From Pseudomonadota bacterium (GTDB lineage: Bacteria > Pseudomonadota > Alphaproteobacteria > Sphingomonadales > Sphingomonadaceae), in NCBI GenBank assembly GCA_021847605.1, contig JAJZQN010000010.1:1-64000 (forward strand): DNA of 64,000 nt. Reading direction: 5' to 3'. Of this stretch, positions 11,451 through 21,230 are shown in pieces (the first letter of the stretch is position 1; each line of letters starts with the position of its first letter). The translations under genes were made by a program, and so were the position numbers. Under the pieces are notes generated by a model that saw nothing but the letters and a program-made list of their open reading frames with translations, did no database searches and was not told where the DNA came from.

Positions 11451-11741
11451 ATGTTCGAACATGATCCCCCCGACCTCACCACCAAAGCCGGCCGCAAGGC
11501 GTGGCGGCATGAATTGCGCATGGTCGCGGTACGGCCGCGCCGGTGGGGATTGTGGCTGCTGACGCTTGGCTTCCTGCTGCTGCTCAGCCCGTCGGCTTTT
11601 GGCGTGCATGCGATTTTCGGCTTTTCTCCCAGCCTGTTGGGGATCGTGCTGATGATCGGGGCGTTGCCTTTGCTGATCGCGGGCGCGCTGCTGCGCCGAC
11701 GCTATATCCGGGGGCGTCTGATGACGGTGCGGGGGGAATGA
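11451..11741 (+). CDS. Small two-TM membrane protein
   Basis: MFEHDPPDLTTKAGRKAWRHELRMVAVRPRRWGLWLLTLGFLLLLSP...: hydrophobic helices. Stop overlaps the start of the next gene (ATGA). Confidence 0.65.
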   Translation: MFEHDPPDLTTKAGRKAWRHELRMVAVRPRRWGLWLLTLGFLLLLSPSAFGVHAIFGFSPSLLGIVLMIGALPLLIAGALLRRRYIRGRLMTVRGE

Positions 11742-13864
11742 CGATGAAAAGGATGATGACTTTGGTATCCGCAGCCCTGTTGACCGGCGCCGGTGCGCCC
11801 ACGCCCGATGCGCCCCATGACGACCCCTATGTCTGGCTGGAAGACTGGACCGGGCCGCGCGTGATGGAGTGGGTGGAGGCCGAGAATAAGGCGACCACCG
11901 CCGCGTTTCAGGGCGATCCGCGCTTTCAGGGCTATTATGCCGATGCGCTGGCGATCGCGTCGGCCAAGGACCGGATCGCCATGCCCATGCAGATCGATGG
12001 GCGCATCTATAATTTCTGGCGCGATGCCGACCATCCGCAGGGCGTGCTGCGCTGGACCAGCGAGGCGGGCTATGCGACCGCGACGCCGCAATGGACGGTC
12101 GTGCTGGACCTCGATGCCCTGTCGAAGGCGGAGGGGCATAAATGGGTGTGGAAGGGCGCGACCCTGCTGGACCCGGAGGAGAAACGCGCGCTCATCAACC
12201 TGTCCGATGGCGGTGAGGATGCGGTGAGGCTGCGCGAGTTCGACCTGTCCACCGGGCATTTCGTCAAGGGCGGTTTCGACGTGCCGACCGCCAAGCAGCG
12301 GGTCGCCTGGCTGGACGCGGATACGCTGTTGCTGGCGCGAGACTGGGGCGAGGGGACGATGACCAAATCGGGCTATCCCTTCGTCGTGAAGGCGCTGAAG
12401 CGCGGGGAGCCTTTGTCGGCAGCGCGCGACATCTATCGCGGGGCGGCGAGCGACCAGTTGCCGACCAGCCCCTTCATCCTGTCGGATGGGGCGGGAAACC
12501 GTGCTGCCTTCCTCAATCGGGGCGTGACCTTCTTTGGCTATGAAACCTATCTGGTCGGCGCGCAGGGGGCGGTGAAGCTGCCTCTGCCGGCCAAGAGCAA
12601 TTTGGTCGGCATGGTCGATGGACAGGTGCTGGTACAGACCAGTCAGGCATGGACCAGCGGCGGCGTGAGCGTGCCGACCGGGGCGCTGGCGGCGGTGCCG
12701 CTTAAGGCGTTGCAGTCGGGCGAGGAACTGGTGCCGCAAATCCTGTTCGCGCCGACGCCGCGCCAGTCCATCGACGGCGTGGCCGCGACGAAGGGGCATG
12801 TGATCCTCGCCTATAATGACAATGTGCGCGGGCGGGCGATGGTGCTGACGCCCAATGCAGCGGGCGCTGCCAAGGGATGGACTTCGACGCCGGTCGCGCT
12901 GCCCGACAATGCCACCATATCGATCGCCAGCGCGAGCGAGCATGGCGATGCCGCCTATCTGTCGGTCGCCGGTTTTCTGGCGCCCACGACATTGTGGAGC
13001 ATCGATGCCGCCAAGCCCGAACCAGTGCAGGTCAAGGCGATGCCCGCCCGTTTCGATGCGAAGGGTCTGGTGGTCGAACAATATGAGGCCGCGTCGAGCG
13101 ACGGGACCAAGATTCCCTATTTCATCGTCCATCGCGGCGACATCGCAAAGGACGGTTCGACCCCGACGATCATGACCGCCTATGGCGGGTTCGAGATCCC
13201 GATGACGCCCAGCTATGCCGCGATCACGGGCAAGCTGTGGCTGGAGCGGGGCAACAGCTTCGTCGTCGCCAATATCCGTGGCGGGGGTGAGTTCGGCCCG
13301 GCCTGGCATGAGGCGGGGCTGAAGACCAAACGCCAGATCATCTATGATGATTTCGCGGCGGTGGCGCAGGACATATTCGCGCGCAAATTATCCAGTCCGA
13401 AAAAATTCGGCATCTATGGCGGGTCCAATGGTGGCCTGTTGATGGGGGTGGAGTTCAACCAGCATCCCGATCTGTGGAATGCCGTCACCATTCAGGTGCC
13501 GTTGCTGGACATGATCCGGTACGAACAGATTGCGGCCGGTGCATCCTGGGTCGATGAATATGGCAGCGTGTCGGTGCCACAGGAAAAGGCGTTCCTCCAA
13601 AAAATCTCACCCTATGCCAATATCCGCAAGGGGGTGGCCTATCCCACGCCCTATATCTGGACCACGACCAAGGATGACCGGGTCGGACCGCAACATGCCC
13701 GCAAATTCGCCGCGCGGCTGAAGGAATATGGCATTCCCTATCATTTCTACGAAGATACGGCCGGGGGCCATTCGGGCGACGCCGACATTGCGCAGGGCGC
13801 ACGGTTACAGGCGATGCAGATGGTCTATTTCAGCCAGCGGCTGGAAAGCCCGCCCGCGCGATAG
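11738..13864 (+). CDS. S9 family peptidase (prolyl oligopeptidase family), exported
   Basis: N-terminal signal-like MTMKRMMTLVSAALLTGAGA; DPYVWLEDW N-terminus and GIYGGSNGGLLMG nucleophile motif. Track start (11543) shortened to the ATGA overlap. Confidence 0.9.
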   Translation: MTMKRMMTLVSAALLTGAGAPTPDAPHDDPYVWLEDWTGPRVMEWVEAENKATTAAFQGDPRFQGYYADALAIASAKDRIAMPMQIDGRIYNFWRDADHPQGVLRWTSEAGYATATPQWTVVLDLDALSKAEGHKWVWKGATLLDPEEKRALINLSDGGEDAVRLREFDLSTGHFVKGGFDVPTAKQRVAWLDADTLLLARDWGEGTMTKSGYPFVVKALKRGEPLSAARDIYRGAASDQLPTSPFILSDGAGNRAAFLNRGVTFFGYETYLVGAQGAVKLPLPAKSNLVGMVDGQVLVQTSQAWTSGGVSVPTGALAAVPLKALQSGEELVPQILFAPTPRQSIDGVAATKGHVILAYNDNVRGRAMVLTPNAAGAAKGWTSTPVALPDNATISIASASEHGDAAYLSVAGFLAPTTLWSIDAAKPEPVQVKAMPARFDAKGLVVEQYEAASSDGTKIPYFIVHRGDIAKDGSTPTIMTAYGGFEIPMTPSYAAITGKLWLERGNSFVVANIRGGGEFGPAWHEAGLKTKRQIIYDDFAAVAQDIFARKLSSPKKFGIYGGSNGGLLMGVEFNQHPDLWNAVTIQVPLLDMIRYEQIAAGASWVDEYGSVSVPQEKAFLQKISPYANIRKGVAYPTPYIWTTTKDDRVGPQHARKFAARLKEYGIPYHFYEDTAGGHSGDADIAQGARLQAMQMVYFSQRLESPPAR

Positions 13865-14626
13865 GATGATGGACGTGGCAGCGACGGGCGGGCTGCATCC
13901 TCCGTCCGCAAAGGACGGCGGGAGGCGAGACCGCCCCTGTCTCGGGGGCGCTGCTGCATGGGGGGGGGGGGCTTTTTGATAATTTCCCATTCAAGCAATA
14001 GAATAATAAATAGCGATTGGGCTGGAGGACGACGGCCCAATCGCCATAGTCCATCGGATAAGGTTGTCAGCATCGCCGCCCTATCTATCCCCTGCCTCCC
14101 CGAGACTGATCAGTCAGTCGGACGGTCATAATCTTCGAGCGATAGAATGACATCGCCTCCAAAATTGCCGAATCGCGATTATATCGTGCATATCCGTTTG
14201 CTACCGGAACCTGATCTGCCACTTTTTGGGACGATCCGCGAAATATTAAGCAAGACTCCATCCCGCATCCTGTTCTAGGCCCGCCGCAATCGTGACGGGC
14301 ATGTGCTGACGGCGATGACGCAGGCGGAGCGAAGTCCGTTCAGCATGGACGTGATGAGGAAGGGGCGACGGATTAACTGGCCTGTCACACGCTTATAATA
14401 CGTTATGTTGCCTCACTTATGCGGCGATGCGGTAAAGACGGGTGAGATTTTATTGCGTATGCAGCAATCGCTTATCATTTTTCATGCTTAACAGCTATTT
14501 GCTTCTGCTACACTTGCTCTATGCCATGCGAATAGACGCAAGCATGTTCAGAAGGAACGGATTGCAAAAGGCGGCCGGGTGACGGCACCGCGATAATGGA
14601 TGGTGGAACGGGCAGGACGATTGTAG

Positions 14627-16006
14627 ATGCAACTCGATACCGCTTTGCAGTTTCATTCCGCGTCCATGCGACGACGGAAAATCAACGCCAGCCGTCTGCG
14701 CGTTCGTCTCTTTGCTTTCCTGATTCTGGCTGATCAGCTCTGCATCCTGCTGGGCTTTGGCGTGGGCGAGTTGATCCGCAGCGGTCCGGTCAGTTCCTTC
14801 AACCTCATCTATCTGGCGGCGCCGCTCTATTTCACGCTTTCGATGATGTGCAACGGCTATTCCCGGCCGGTGCTGCAACGTGCGGAACATAGTATCGGCC
14901 GGGCGTTGCTGTCGATTTCCGTTACAAGCGCTGCAACGCTGGCTGCGGTATTCCTGTTGAGGGCGAGCGAAGACGTGTCGCGCCTTAACCTGATCGCCAG
15001 CTTCGTGATGTCGGCCGTGGCGCTGATCGCGATGCGCCGGATTTTCGCCATCGCGGTCCGGGAGTTTTTCGGTTCGGTCGAATCGGTGCTGGTGATTCTG
15101 GACGATCCCGCCGCCGCCATCAATGTGGAGGCCGGGCACGACCTGCTGGATGCCAAGGCGCAAGGATTGCAGGCCGATGTCGGCGATCCCAACAAGATGC
15201 ACAATATCGGCATGGTGCTGGTCAATTACGATCGGGTGGTGGTGCATTGCGAAAATTCACGCCGCGCGGACTGGGCGCTGGTGCTGAAGGGCGGTAACGT
15301 CAAGGGTGAGATCGTGCAGCCCAGCCTGCGGACGCTGGGTGCGGTGGGCATCAGCCAGTTCGGCGATCATAACACGCTCGTCATCGCCAAGGGGCCGCTC
15401 AGCCTGCCCTCGCGCATTCAAAAGCGGATTTTCGATCTGGCCTTCACCCTGCCGGTGATATTGGCGGCGTTGCCGGCGCTGGCGCTGATCGCGCTGGCGA
15501 TCAAGCTCGACAGCCCCGGCCCGATCCTGTTCAAGCAGAAGCGGATCGGCCGCAGCAACCGCCTGTTCGACATCTACAAGTTCCGCAGCATGCGCGTGGA
15601 GCAGCTGGACCATGGCGGCAGCCGGTCGGCGTCGCGCGACGATGACCGCATCACCCGCGTGGGCAAGATCATCCGCCGCACCAGCATGGATGAGTTGCCG
15701 CAACTGTTCAACGTGCTGCTGGGTGATATGAGCCTTGTCGGGCCGCGCCCCCATGCGCTGGGGTCGCTGGCGGGCAATCAGCTATTCTGGGACGTGAGCC
15801 GCGAATATTGGTGCCGCCATGCGTTGAAGCCGGGCATTACCGGGCTGGCGCAGGTACGTGGTTTCCGTGGCGCGACGCACCAGATGAGTGACCTTCAGAA
15901 CCGGCTGGAAGCGGATCTGGAATATGTGTCGGGGTGGACGCTGCTGCGCGACCTGCATATCCTGGTTTCGACCTTCAAGGTGCTGCTGCACAAGAACGCC
16001 TATTGA
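14627..16006 (+). CDS. Exopolysaccharide polyprenyl glycosylphosphotransferase (sugar transferase)
   Basis: 459 aa; C-terminal bacterial sugar transferase domain [30 protein letters not shown]...[25 protein letters not shown]. Confidence 0.92.
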   Translation: MQLDTALQFHSASMRRRKINASRLRVRLFAFLILADQLCILLGFGVGELIRSGPVSSFNLIYLAAPLYFTLSMMCNGYSRPVLQRAEHSIGRALLSISVTSAATLAAVFLLRASEDVSRLNLIASFVMSAVALIAMRRIFAIAVREFFGSVESVLVILDDPAAAINVEAGHDLLDAKAQGLQADVGDPNKMHNIGMVLVNYDRVVVHCENSRRADWALVLKGGNVKGEIVQPSLRTLGAVGISQFGDHNTLVIAKGPLSLPSRIQKRIFDLAFTLPVILAALPALALIALAIKLDSPGPILFKQKRIGRSNRLFDIYKFRSMRVEQLDHGGSRSASRDDDRITRVGKIIRRTSMDELPQLFNVLLGDMSLVGPRPHALGSLAGNQLFWDVSREYWCRHALKPGITGLAQVRGFRGATHQMSDLQNRLEADLEYVSGWTLLRDLHILVSTFKVLLHKNAY

Positions 16007-16096
16007 TCCGTCGATCCATCATGATCGGATAAAGCGTTCAGTGTCAGCGGAAGGATTTGCGTGACGCGGGGCGTCGGCGATCCGATATTCCATCCC

Positions 16097-16228
16097 ATGA
16101 ACAGGATCGAAAAAGCTATCGCGGTGCCGGTGCGCCATATCGTACACCCAGTGCAGATGACGGTAGGCCTTGCCATCATGGCGGCGGGCGTCGCGCTGCT
16201 GGTGGCGCAGGTCGTGCCGCCTTATTGA
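16097..16228 (+). CDS. Small single-TM protein (43 aa)
   Basis: ATG...TGA: MNRIEKAIAVPVRHIVHPVQMTVGLAIMAAGVALLVAQVVPPY. Below the ORF-track cut-off; one hydrophobic helix. Confidence 0.4.
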   Translation: MNRIEKAIAVPVRHIVHPVQMTVGLAIMAAGVALLVAQVVPPY

Positions 16229-16258
16229 CCCGGCAGCTTCAAATCGGAAGCACAATGA

Positions 16259-16297
16259 AAAACGGCCCTCGCGTCGATGGGACGCGAGGGCCGTTTT
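16259..16297. terminator. Bidirectional intrinsic terminator
   Basis: Perfect 17-bp arms aaaacggccctcgcgtc-gatgg-gacgcgagggccgtttt between convergent genes. Confidence 0.9.
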
Positions 16298-16317
16298 AGC
16301 CAATCATATGCCGTGTA

Positions 16318-17193
16318 TCAGCGCGCCAGTTCTTCGGTAGCGAAGGCGCGGATATGGTCGCGCAGATCGTCGCGCTCCAGCGAGAGAGCGAGATTGGCCT
16401 CGATATAGCCAGCCTTCGACCCGCAGTCGAAACGGCGACCGTCAAAGGTGACGCCGTGGAAAGGCTGTGTGCCGATCATCGCGGCCATCGCGTCGGTGAG
16501 CTGGATTTCGCCGCCGGCGCCCTTTTCCTGCGTAGCGAGAATCTTCATCACTTCAGGTTGCAGGATGTAGCGGCCCGGCAGGATGAGGTTGGACGGGGCG
16601 GTGCCGAGCTTGGGCTTTTCGACCAGACCCTTCACCTCTGTCAGGGCGCCGTCGCGGGCGCCCGGATCGATCACGCCATAGCTGGGCGTCTGGTCCATCG
16701 GGATTTCCAGCGCGCAGACGAGGTTGCCGCCAACCTTGTCATAGGCATCGACCATCTGCTTCATGCAGCCATGCCCCGGCGCGCCCTTCATGAATTCGTC
16801 GGGCAGCAGGATGGCAAAGGGTTCGTCGCCCACAATGTCGCGCGCGCACCAGATGGCATGGCCCAGGCCAAGCGATTCCTGCTGACGCAGGAAGACGGCG
16901 TTGCCCGGATCAAGGCGGGTGCCTTCCAGCGCGGACATATCCTTGCCACGTTCGCGTTGCAGCGTTTCGCATTCGAACGCCATGTCGAAATAATCCTCGA
17001 TCGCGCCCTTGCCGCGGCCGGTGACGAAGATGAACTGTTCGATGCCGGCTTCGCGTGCTTCGTCGACCGCATATTGGATCAGGGGGCGATCGACGACCGG
17101 CAGCAATTCCTTGGGCACCGACTTGGTCGCCGGCAGGAAGCGCGTGCCAAGACCCGCCACCGGGAAGACGGCTTTACGAATCGGTTTGTTCAA
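16318..17193 (-). CDS. galU: UTP--glucose-1-phosphate uridylyltransferase
   Basis: 291 aa; RKAVFPVAGLGTRFLPATKSVPKELLPVVDRPLIQYAVDEA. Confidence 0.97.
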   Translation of the reverse strand: MNKPIRKAVFPVAGLGTRFLPATKSVPKELLPVVDRPLIQYAVDEAREAGIEQFIFVTGRGKGAIEDYFDMAFECETLQRERGKDMSALEGTRLDPGNAVFLRQQESLGLGHAIWCARDIVGDEPFAILLPDEFMKGAPGHGCMKQMVDAYDKVGGNLVCALEIPMDQTPSYGVIDPGARDGALTEVKGLVEKPKLGTAPSNLILPGRYILQPEVMKILATQEKGAGGEIQLTDAMAAMIGTQPFHGVTFDGRRFDCGSKAGYIEANLALSLERDDLRDHIRAFATEELAR

Positions 17194-17420
17194 TGTGAAA
17201 TCCCTCTAAAAACCCTTGCGCCCCATCGCGGCGCAGATTTGCTGCGCCGCCGAAAAAGGTCAAGTACGGCATCGTTGTCAGTACCCAGATCGAGACGCAT
17301 ATAGCAGCTTTATGTGACGATTTGATCCTTTGCATTCAATCGGGACGTGGGAAGATGCGCCATTTGTAGGACGAAACGGGATTTGATTGTGCAAATGCGG
17401 AAGCACGCGGCGATACGATC

Positions 17421-18824
17421 CTAGGAAAGAGCCGCGTTGACTATACGAACCTGCATATATTCCTCCAGCCCTGCCAGCCCCTGATGCCGGCCGATGCCCG
17501 ACTGACGCGCGCCGCCGATCGGCACGTCGAAGGGCAGGTCGAAAATGCGATTTACCCAGACGAGGCCGCTGTCGATCCGTCCGGCCATGGCGAGGCCGCG
17601 TGCCGGGTCGGCGCTCCAGACCGAGGCGGCGAGGCCGTAGATGCTGTCATTGACGCGCTCGACGGCATCCTCTTCGTCATCATAGGCGAGGATGGGCAGG
17701 ATAGGGCCGAATTGCTCCTGCGTCACCAGCGGCGCATCGTCAGGCAAGTCGCGCACGATGGTCGGCGCGATGAAATAGCCGGGGCGGTCGATCGGGGCGC
17801 CGCCATGGACGATGCGGCCGCGCGTCCGACTGTCGGCGAGCAGGGCTGTAAGGCGGGCATGCTGTGCCGCATTCTGGACCGGACCCATAGTGGTCGCGGG
17901 ATCGAGGCCATCGCCCGGCACCAGTTGCCCGGCCAGTGCGCTCAGCGCGTCGCATAGTCGCTCGACCTTCGCGCGCGGGGCGTAGATGCGCTTGATGCCA
18001 AGGCATATCTGACCGGCGTTGGACATGGCGCCAGCAAACAGGTCGGGCGCGATCGCATCTATGTCGGCATCGTCGAGCAACAGCGCGGCGTCATTGCCGC
18101 CCAGTTCCAGCGTGATGCGCTTCACCGTACCCGCAGCAGACGCCATGACCGCCCGGCCAGTGGCGGTCGATCCGGTGAAGCTGATATGCGCGATGCCGGG
18201 ATGGGCGGTCAGCATCGATCCGACCGTGCCGTCATCGCCCAGCGTCTGGACGACGCCGGGGGGGAAGAGCGGGGCAACCAGCGCGCCCAGCATCAGGGTG
18301 GTAAGCGGCGTGGTGGGCGCAGGCTTGGCGATGACGCAATTGCCGGCCATCAGCGCCGGGGCGAGCTTGAGCGCGAGCAGGAGAAGTGGATAATTCCACG
18401 GCACGATCGCGGCGACGATGCCCAACGGATAGCGTTGCTCGATCACCTGCTCGGCGGCGCTGTCCCGGAACAGATGTGGTTCGCTGCGCAGATCGGCGTA
18501 ATAGCGGATGGCGGCGATCGCGCCCTCCAGTTCCCCGTGCGCTTCCGCGAGAGGCTTGCCCTGTTCGCGGGTCAGCAGCCGGGCGAAGGCATCGGCCTGT
18601 TGTTCCATTGCGGTGGCGAGCGCGTGGAGGCAGGCGGAACGATCATCGACAGGCAGATCGCGCCAGCCGGGAAAGGCACGGCGGGCGGCGGCAACGGCTG
18701 CATCCACCTGCGCATGGTCGGCGCAGGGACTGTCGGTCAACAGGGTAGCGTCTGCCGGGTTGACGATGTCCAGACGCCGGGCGCCATCGACCATGCGGCC
18801 GTCGATCAGAAGATGAAACTGCAT
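17421..18824 (-). CDS. Aldehyde dehydrogenase family protein
   Basis: 467 aa; PWNYPLLL, FTGSTATGRAVM, ITLELGGNDAALLL, NAGQICLGIKR motifs. Confidence 0.94.
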   Translation of the reverse strand: MQFHLLIDGRMVDGARRLDIVNPADATLLTDSPCADHAQVDAAVAAARRAFPGWRDLPVDDRSACLHALATAMEQQADAFARLLTREQGKPLAEAHGELEGAIAAIRYYADLRSEPHLFRDSAAEQVIEQRYPLGIVAAIVPWNYPLLLLALKLAPALMAGNCVIAKPAPTTPLTTLMLGALVAPLFPPGVVQTLGDDGTVGSMLTAHPGIAHISFTGSTATGRAVMASAAGTVKRITLELGGNDAALLLDDADIDAIAPDLFAGAMSNAGQICLGIKRIYAPRAKVERLCDALSALAGQLVPGDGLDPATTMGPVQNAAQHARLTALLADSRTRGRIVHGGAPIDRPGYFIAPTIVRDLPDDAPLVTQEQFGPILPILAYDDEEDAVERVNDSIYGLAASVWSADPARGLAMAGRIDSGLVWVNRIFDLPFDVPIGGARQSGIGRHQGLAGLEEYMQVRIVNAALS

Positions 18825-18833
18825 CGCGCCGGT

Positions 18834-18970
18834 CTAGCCTATCGCAGGCCGAGGCGGGAGCCGCTTTTGCGCAGGCGATCGGTCTTGCAGCGCGCCGGCC
18901 AGATCGCGATGCCAGATGGGATCGGACTGCTCCGCCATCCATGCGGCGGTCTTTTGCAGGATGGCGGGGG
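18834..18970 (-). pseudogene. C-terminal remnant of an unidentified gene truncated by the IS3 element
   Basis: Frame ...ILQKTAAWMAEQSDPIWHRDLAGALQDRSPAQKRLPPRPAIG* ends 9 bp before the ALDH start, but continues upstream only into IS sequence. Boundary approximate. Confidence 0.4.
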
Positions 18971-19834
18971 TGGGGGGGCATGCCCCCCATGATCTGATTG
19001 CCCGATCCGCCGATAGGCCTCGACCGGGGTTTTTCTGGCCAGGCCCGAGTGCGGACGCTGGGTGTTGTAATAGGTGATCCAGCGGCCAAGGCCAGCTTTC
19101 AACTCCGAGCCGGTCCCGAAGGCGTGGAGATAAACGCATTCGTACTTCAGGGATCGCCAAAGGCGTTCGATGAAGACATTGTCCATCCACCGGCCCCGCC
19201 CGTCCATGCTGATGCGAACCTCGGCCTCGCGCAGCACAGTGGTGAAGGCCTGCGACGTGACCTGGCTATTTTGGTCGGTGTTGAAGATCTCGGGCTTGCC
19301 GTAGCGAGCCAGCGCCTCCTCCAGCGCCGCGATGCAGAACCCTGCATCCATCGTATTCGATAGCCGCCACGCCAGCACCTTCCGGGTTGCCCAGTCCATG
19401 ATCGCAACCAGGTACAGGAAGCCGCGCCGCATCGGGATGTAGGTCACATCGGCGCAGCAGACCTGATTGGGCCAGTCGATCATCAACTTGCGCAGCAGAT
19501 ACGGATAGACCCGGTGCTGCGGGTGCGGATCACTCGTGCGCGGCCGCTGGTAGATCGGCGTCAGGCCCATCTTCGCCATCAGCCGCCGGGCCCGGCGGCG
19601 ACCAACCTCATGGCCTGCGCGCCGCAGGTGACGTGCCATCTGCCGGCTGCCGTACCAAGGGCAGTCCAGGAACGTCGCATCGATCACCGTCATCAGCGCC
19701 TGCGTCTCTTCCGTTTCTGGCACAGGCGCATAATAATAGGATGAACGGCCAATCGAGAGCAGGCGACATTGCGCCGAGATCGGCAGGCGGTGGTGAGCAG
19801 GTTCGACCATCGCCCGCCTCCGCTCCACGCTCAT
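18839..19834 (-). CDS. IS3-family transposase OrfB (integrase core)
   Basis: RPRTSDPHPQHRVYPYLLRKLMIDWPNQVCCADVTYIPMRRGFLYLVAIMDWATRKVLAW...HSGLARKTPVEAY. True stop may lie inside the IS; the track ORF reads through into flanking DNA. Confidence 0.9.
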   Translation of the reverse strand: MSVERRRAMVEPAHHRLPISAQCRLLSIGRSSYYYAPVPETEETQALMTVIDATFLDCPWYGSRQMARHLRRAGHEVGRRRARRLMAKMGLTPIYQRPRTSDPHPQHRVYPYLLRKLMIDWPNQVCCADVTYIPMRRGFLYLVAIMDWATRKVLAWRLSNTMDAGFCIAALEEALARYGKPEIFNTDQNSQVTSQAFTTVLREAEVRISMDGRGRWMDNVFIERLWRSLKYECVYLHAFGTGSELKAGLGRWITYYNTQRPHSGLARKTPVEAYRRIGQSDHGGHAPPPPPSCKRPPHGWRSSPIPSGIAIWPARCKTDRLRKSGSRLGLR

Positions 19835-20036
19835 CGACCGAAGGCTTTCGCTAAAAAATCCCGCTCCACCACCAGTTGCCCGATCTTGGCGTGCAGCTTC
19901 TCTACCTCGCTCTCGCTGGCAGCCTTGACCGCATCGCCGGCTCCGGAGAACGTCCCTGCCATCCCATCAATGGCCTGCCGCTTCCAGGAGGCGATCATCG
20001 ATGGATAGCCGCGCCTTGCGGCGAAGTTGTTAATTC
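18965..20036 (-). mobile_element. IS3-family insertion sequence (5'-truncated in orfA)
   Basis: OrfA tail plus a complete-looking OrfB DDE integrase. The orfA N-terminus is missing near tRNA-Gly. Boundaries approximate. Confidence 0.85.
19831..20036 (-). pseudogene. IS3-family OrfA, N-terminally truncated
   Basis: ...YPSMIASWKRQAIDGMAGTFSGAGDAVKAASESEVEKLHAKIGQLVVERDFLAKAFGR*; the HTH start is lost. Confidence 0.8.
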
Positions 20037-20049
20037 TATTTAGAAAAAC

Positions 20050-20124
20050 TGGAGCGGGCGAAGGGATTCGAACCCTCGACCCCAACCTTGGCAAGGTTGT
20101 GCTCTACCCCTGAGCTACGCCCGC
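20050..20124 (-). tRNA. tRNA-Gly (anticodon GCC)
   Basis: GCGGGCGTAGCTCAGGGGTAGAGCACAACCTTGCCAAGGTTGGGGTCGAGGGTTCGAATCCCTTCGCCCGCTCCA; all stems pair. Confidence 0.97.
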
Positions 20125-20308
20125 TCTGGCGCTTGACGGAGATGCTGTCCCCGTCGGGTGAGGCGGGCAACTAGCAGCGCTTATGGGGTTGGGCAAGGGA
20201 AGAATTGCAGAAAATCGAATTTTTCTTTCCCGGCTACGCAATTGCCCGCTTTTCTGCCCTCTTTGCCGCCGCGCGGGTCGAATATATATCCGTCCCGCGC
20301 CAGCTTTC

Positions 20309-21073
20309 TCATGCTGCTGGTAAAGCTATCATGCTGATCTGACGCCCATAATCGCTTTCATGGCGGTGGCAGGAGCGGCGATAGCTATAGAATCGGTCGG
20401 GCTGGCTATAGGTGTCCTCGTCCATCAGGGTGATGCGGGTCACGCCTGCCTGCGCCAGCCGCGTCGCGACATAGGCAGCAATGTCGAATTGCAGATGGTC
20501 GGGGCGGCCCGGCGTGAAGAATCGCTCATTGGCGTCATCCTGCGCGACAAAGCGGTCCATGAAGTCGGGCGTCACCTCATAGGAGGCCCGGCCAATGCAG
20601 GGGCCGATGGCACAGGCGATGCGGGCAGGGTCGGCGCCCAGTGCCTGCATGGCGTCGAGCGTGCGGTCGGTCACGCCGCCGATCGCCCCCTTCCACCCCG
20701 CATGGGCCGCGCCGACGACGCCCGCCTGCGCGTCGGCGAACAGCACCGGCACGCAGTCGGCGGTCAATATGCCCAGGATCAGGCCGGGGCGGTCCGTCAC
20801 CATTGCGTCGGCGGCAGGGCGGGCCTGATCGTCGGTCGGGCCGGTCACGGTCACGACGTCGGGCGAATGCACCTGATGTACCGTCACCAGTTGCGCGTCG
20901 GGGAGCAACGCTTGCGCGGCGAGGGCGCGATTGCGCAGCACCGCATCCCGATCATCCTGCGAACCCAGCCCGACATTCAGCCCGGCATGGATGCCGGTCG
21001 ACACGCCACCACGACGCCCCGCAAAACCATGGGGCAGGCCGTTCAGGCTTTCAGCCCGCAATAATTCGATCAT
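20309..21073 (-). CDS. pgeF: Peptidoglycan editing factor PgeF / multicopper-laccase-like (YfiH family)
   Basis: 254 aa; TVHQVHSPDVVTV, TADCVPVLFAD, GAAHAGWKGAIGGV, CIGRASYEV. Confidence 0.93.
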   Translation of the reverse strand: MIELLRAESLNGLPHGFAGRRGGVSTGIHAGLNVGLGSQDDRDAVLRNRALAAQALLPDAQLVTVHQVHSPDVVTVTGPTDDQARPAADAMVTDRPGLILGILTADCVPVLFADAQAGVVGAAHAGWKGAIGGVTDRTLDAMQALGADPARIACAIGPCIGRASYEVTPDFMDRFVAQDDANERFFTPGRPDHLQFDIAAYVATRLAQAGVTRITLMDEDTYSQPDRFYSYRRSCHRHESDYGRQISMIALPAA

Positions 21074-21230
21074 TTATGACTTCCTTCCCTGCTGCGCCGC
21101 GTGGACGAGCATGTCGCATGGACGCAACATACTTGCGCGCAGCGGATTAGGCGATAGTCTCCGCTCCCATATCGCGGGGGTTAGGGTATCAGCCGCCCGG
21201 GCATAAGAATTAGAGCAAAGGGCATCATTC

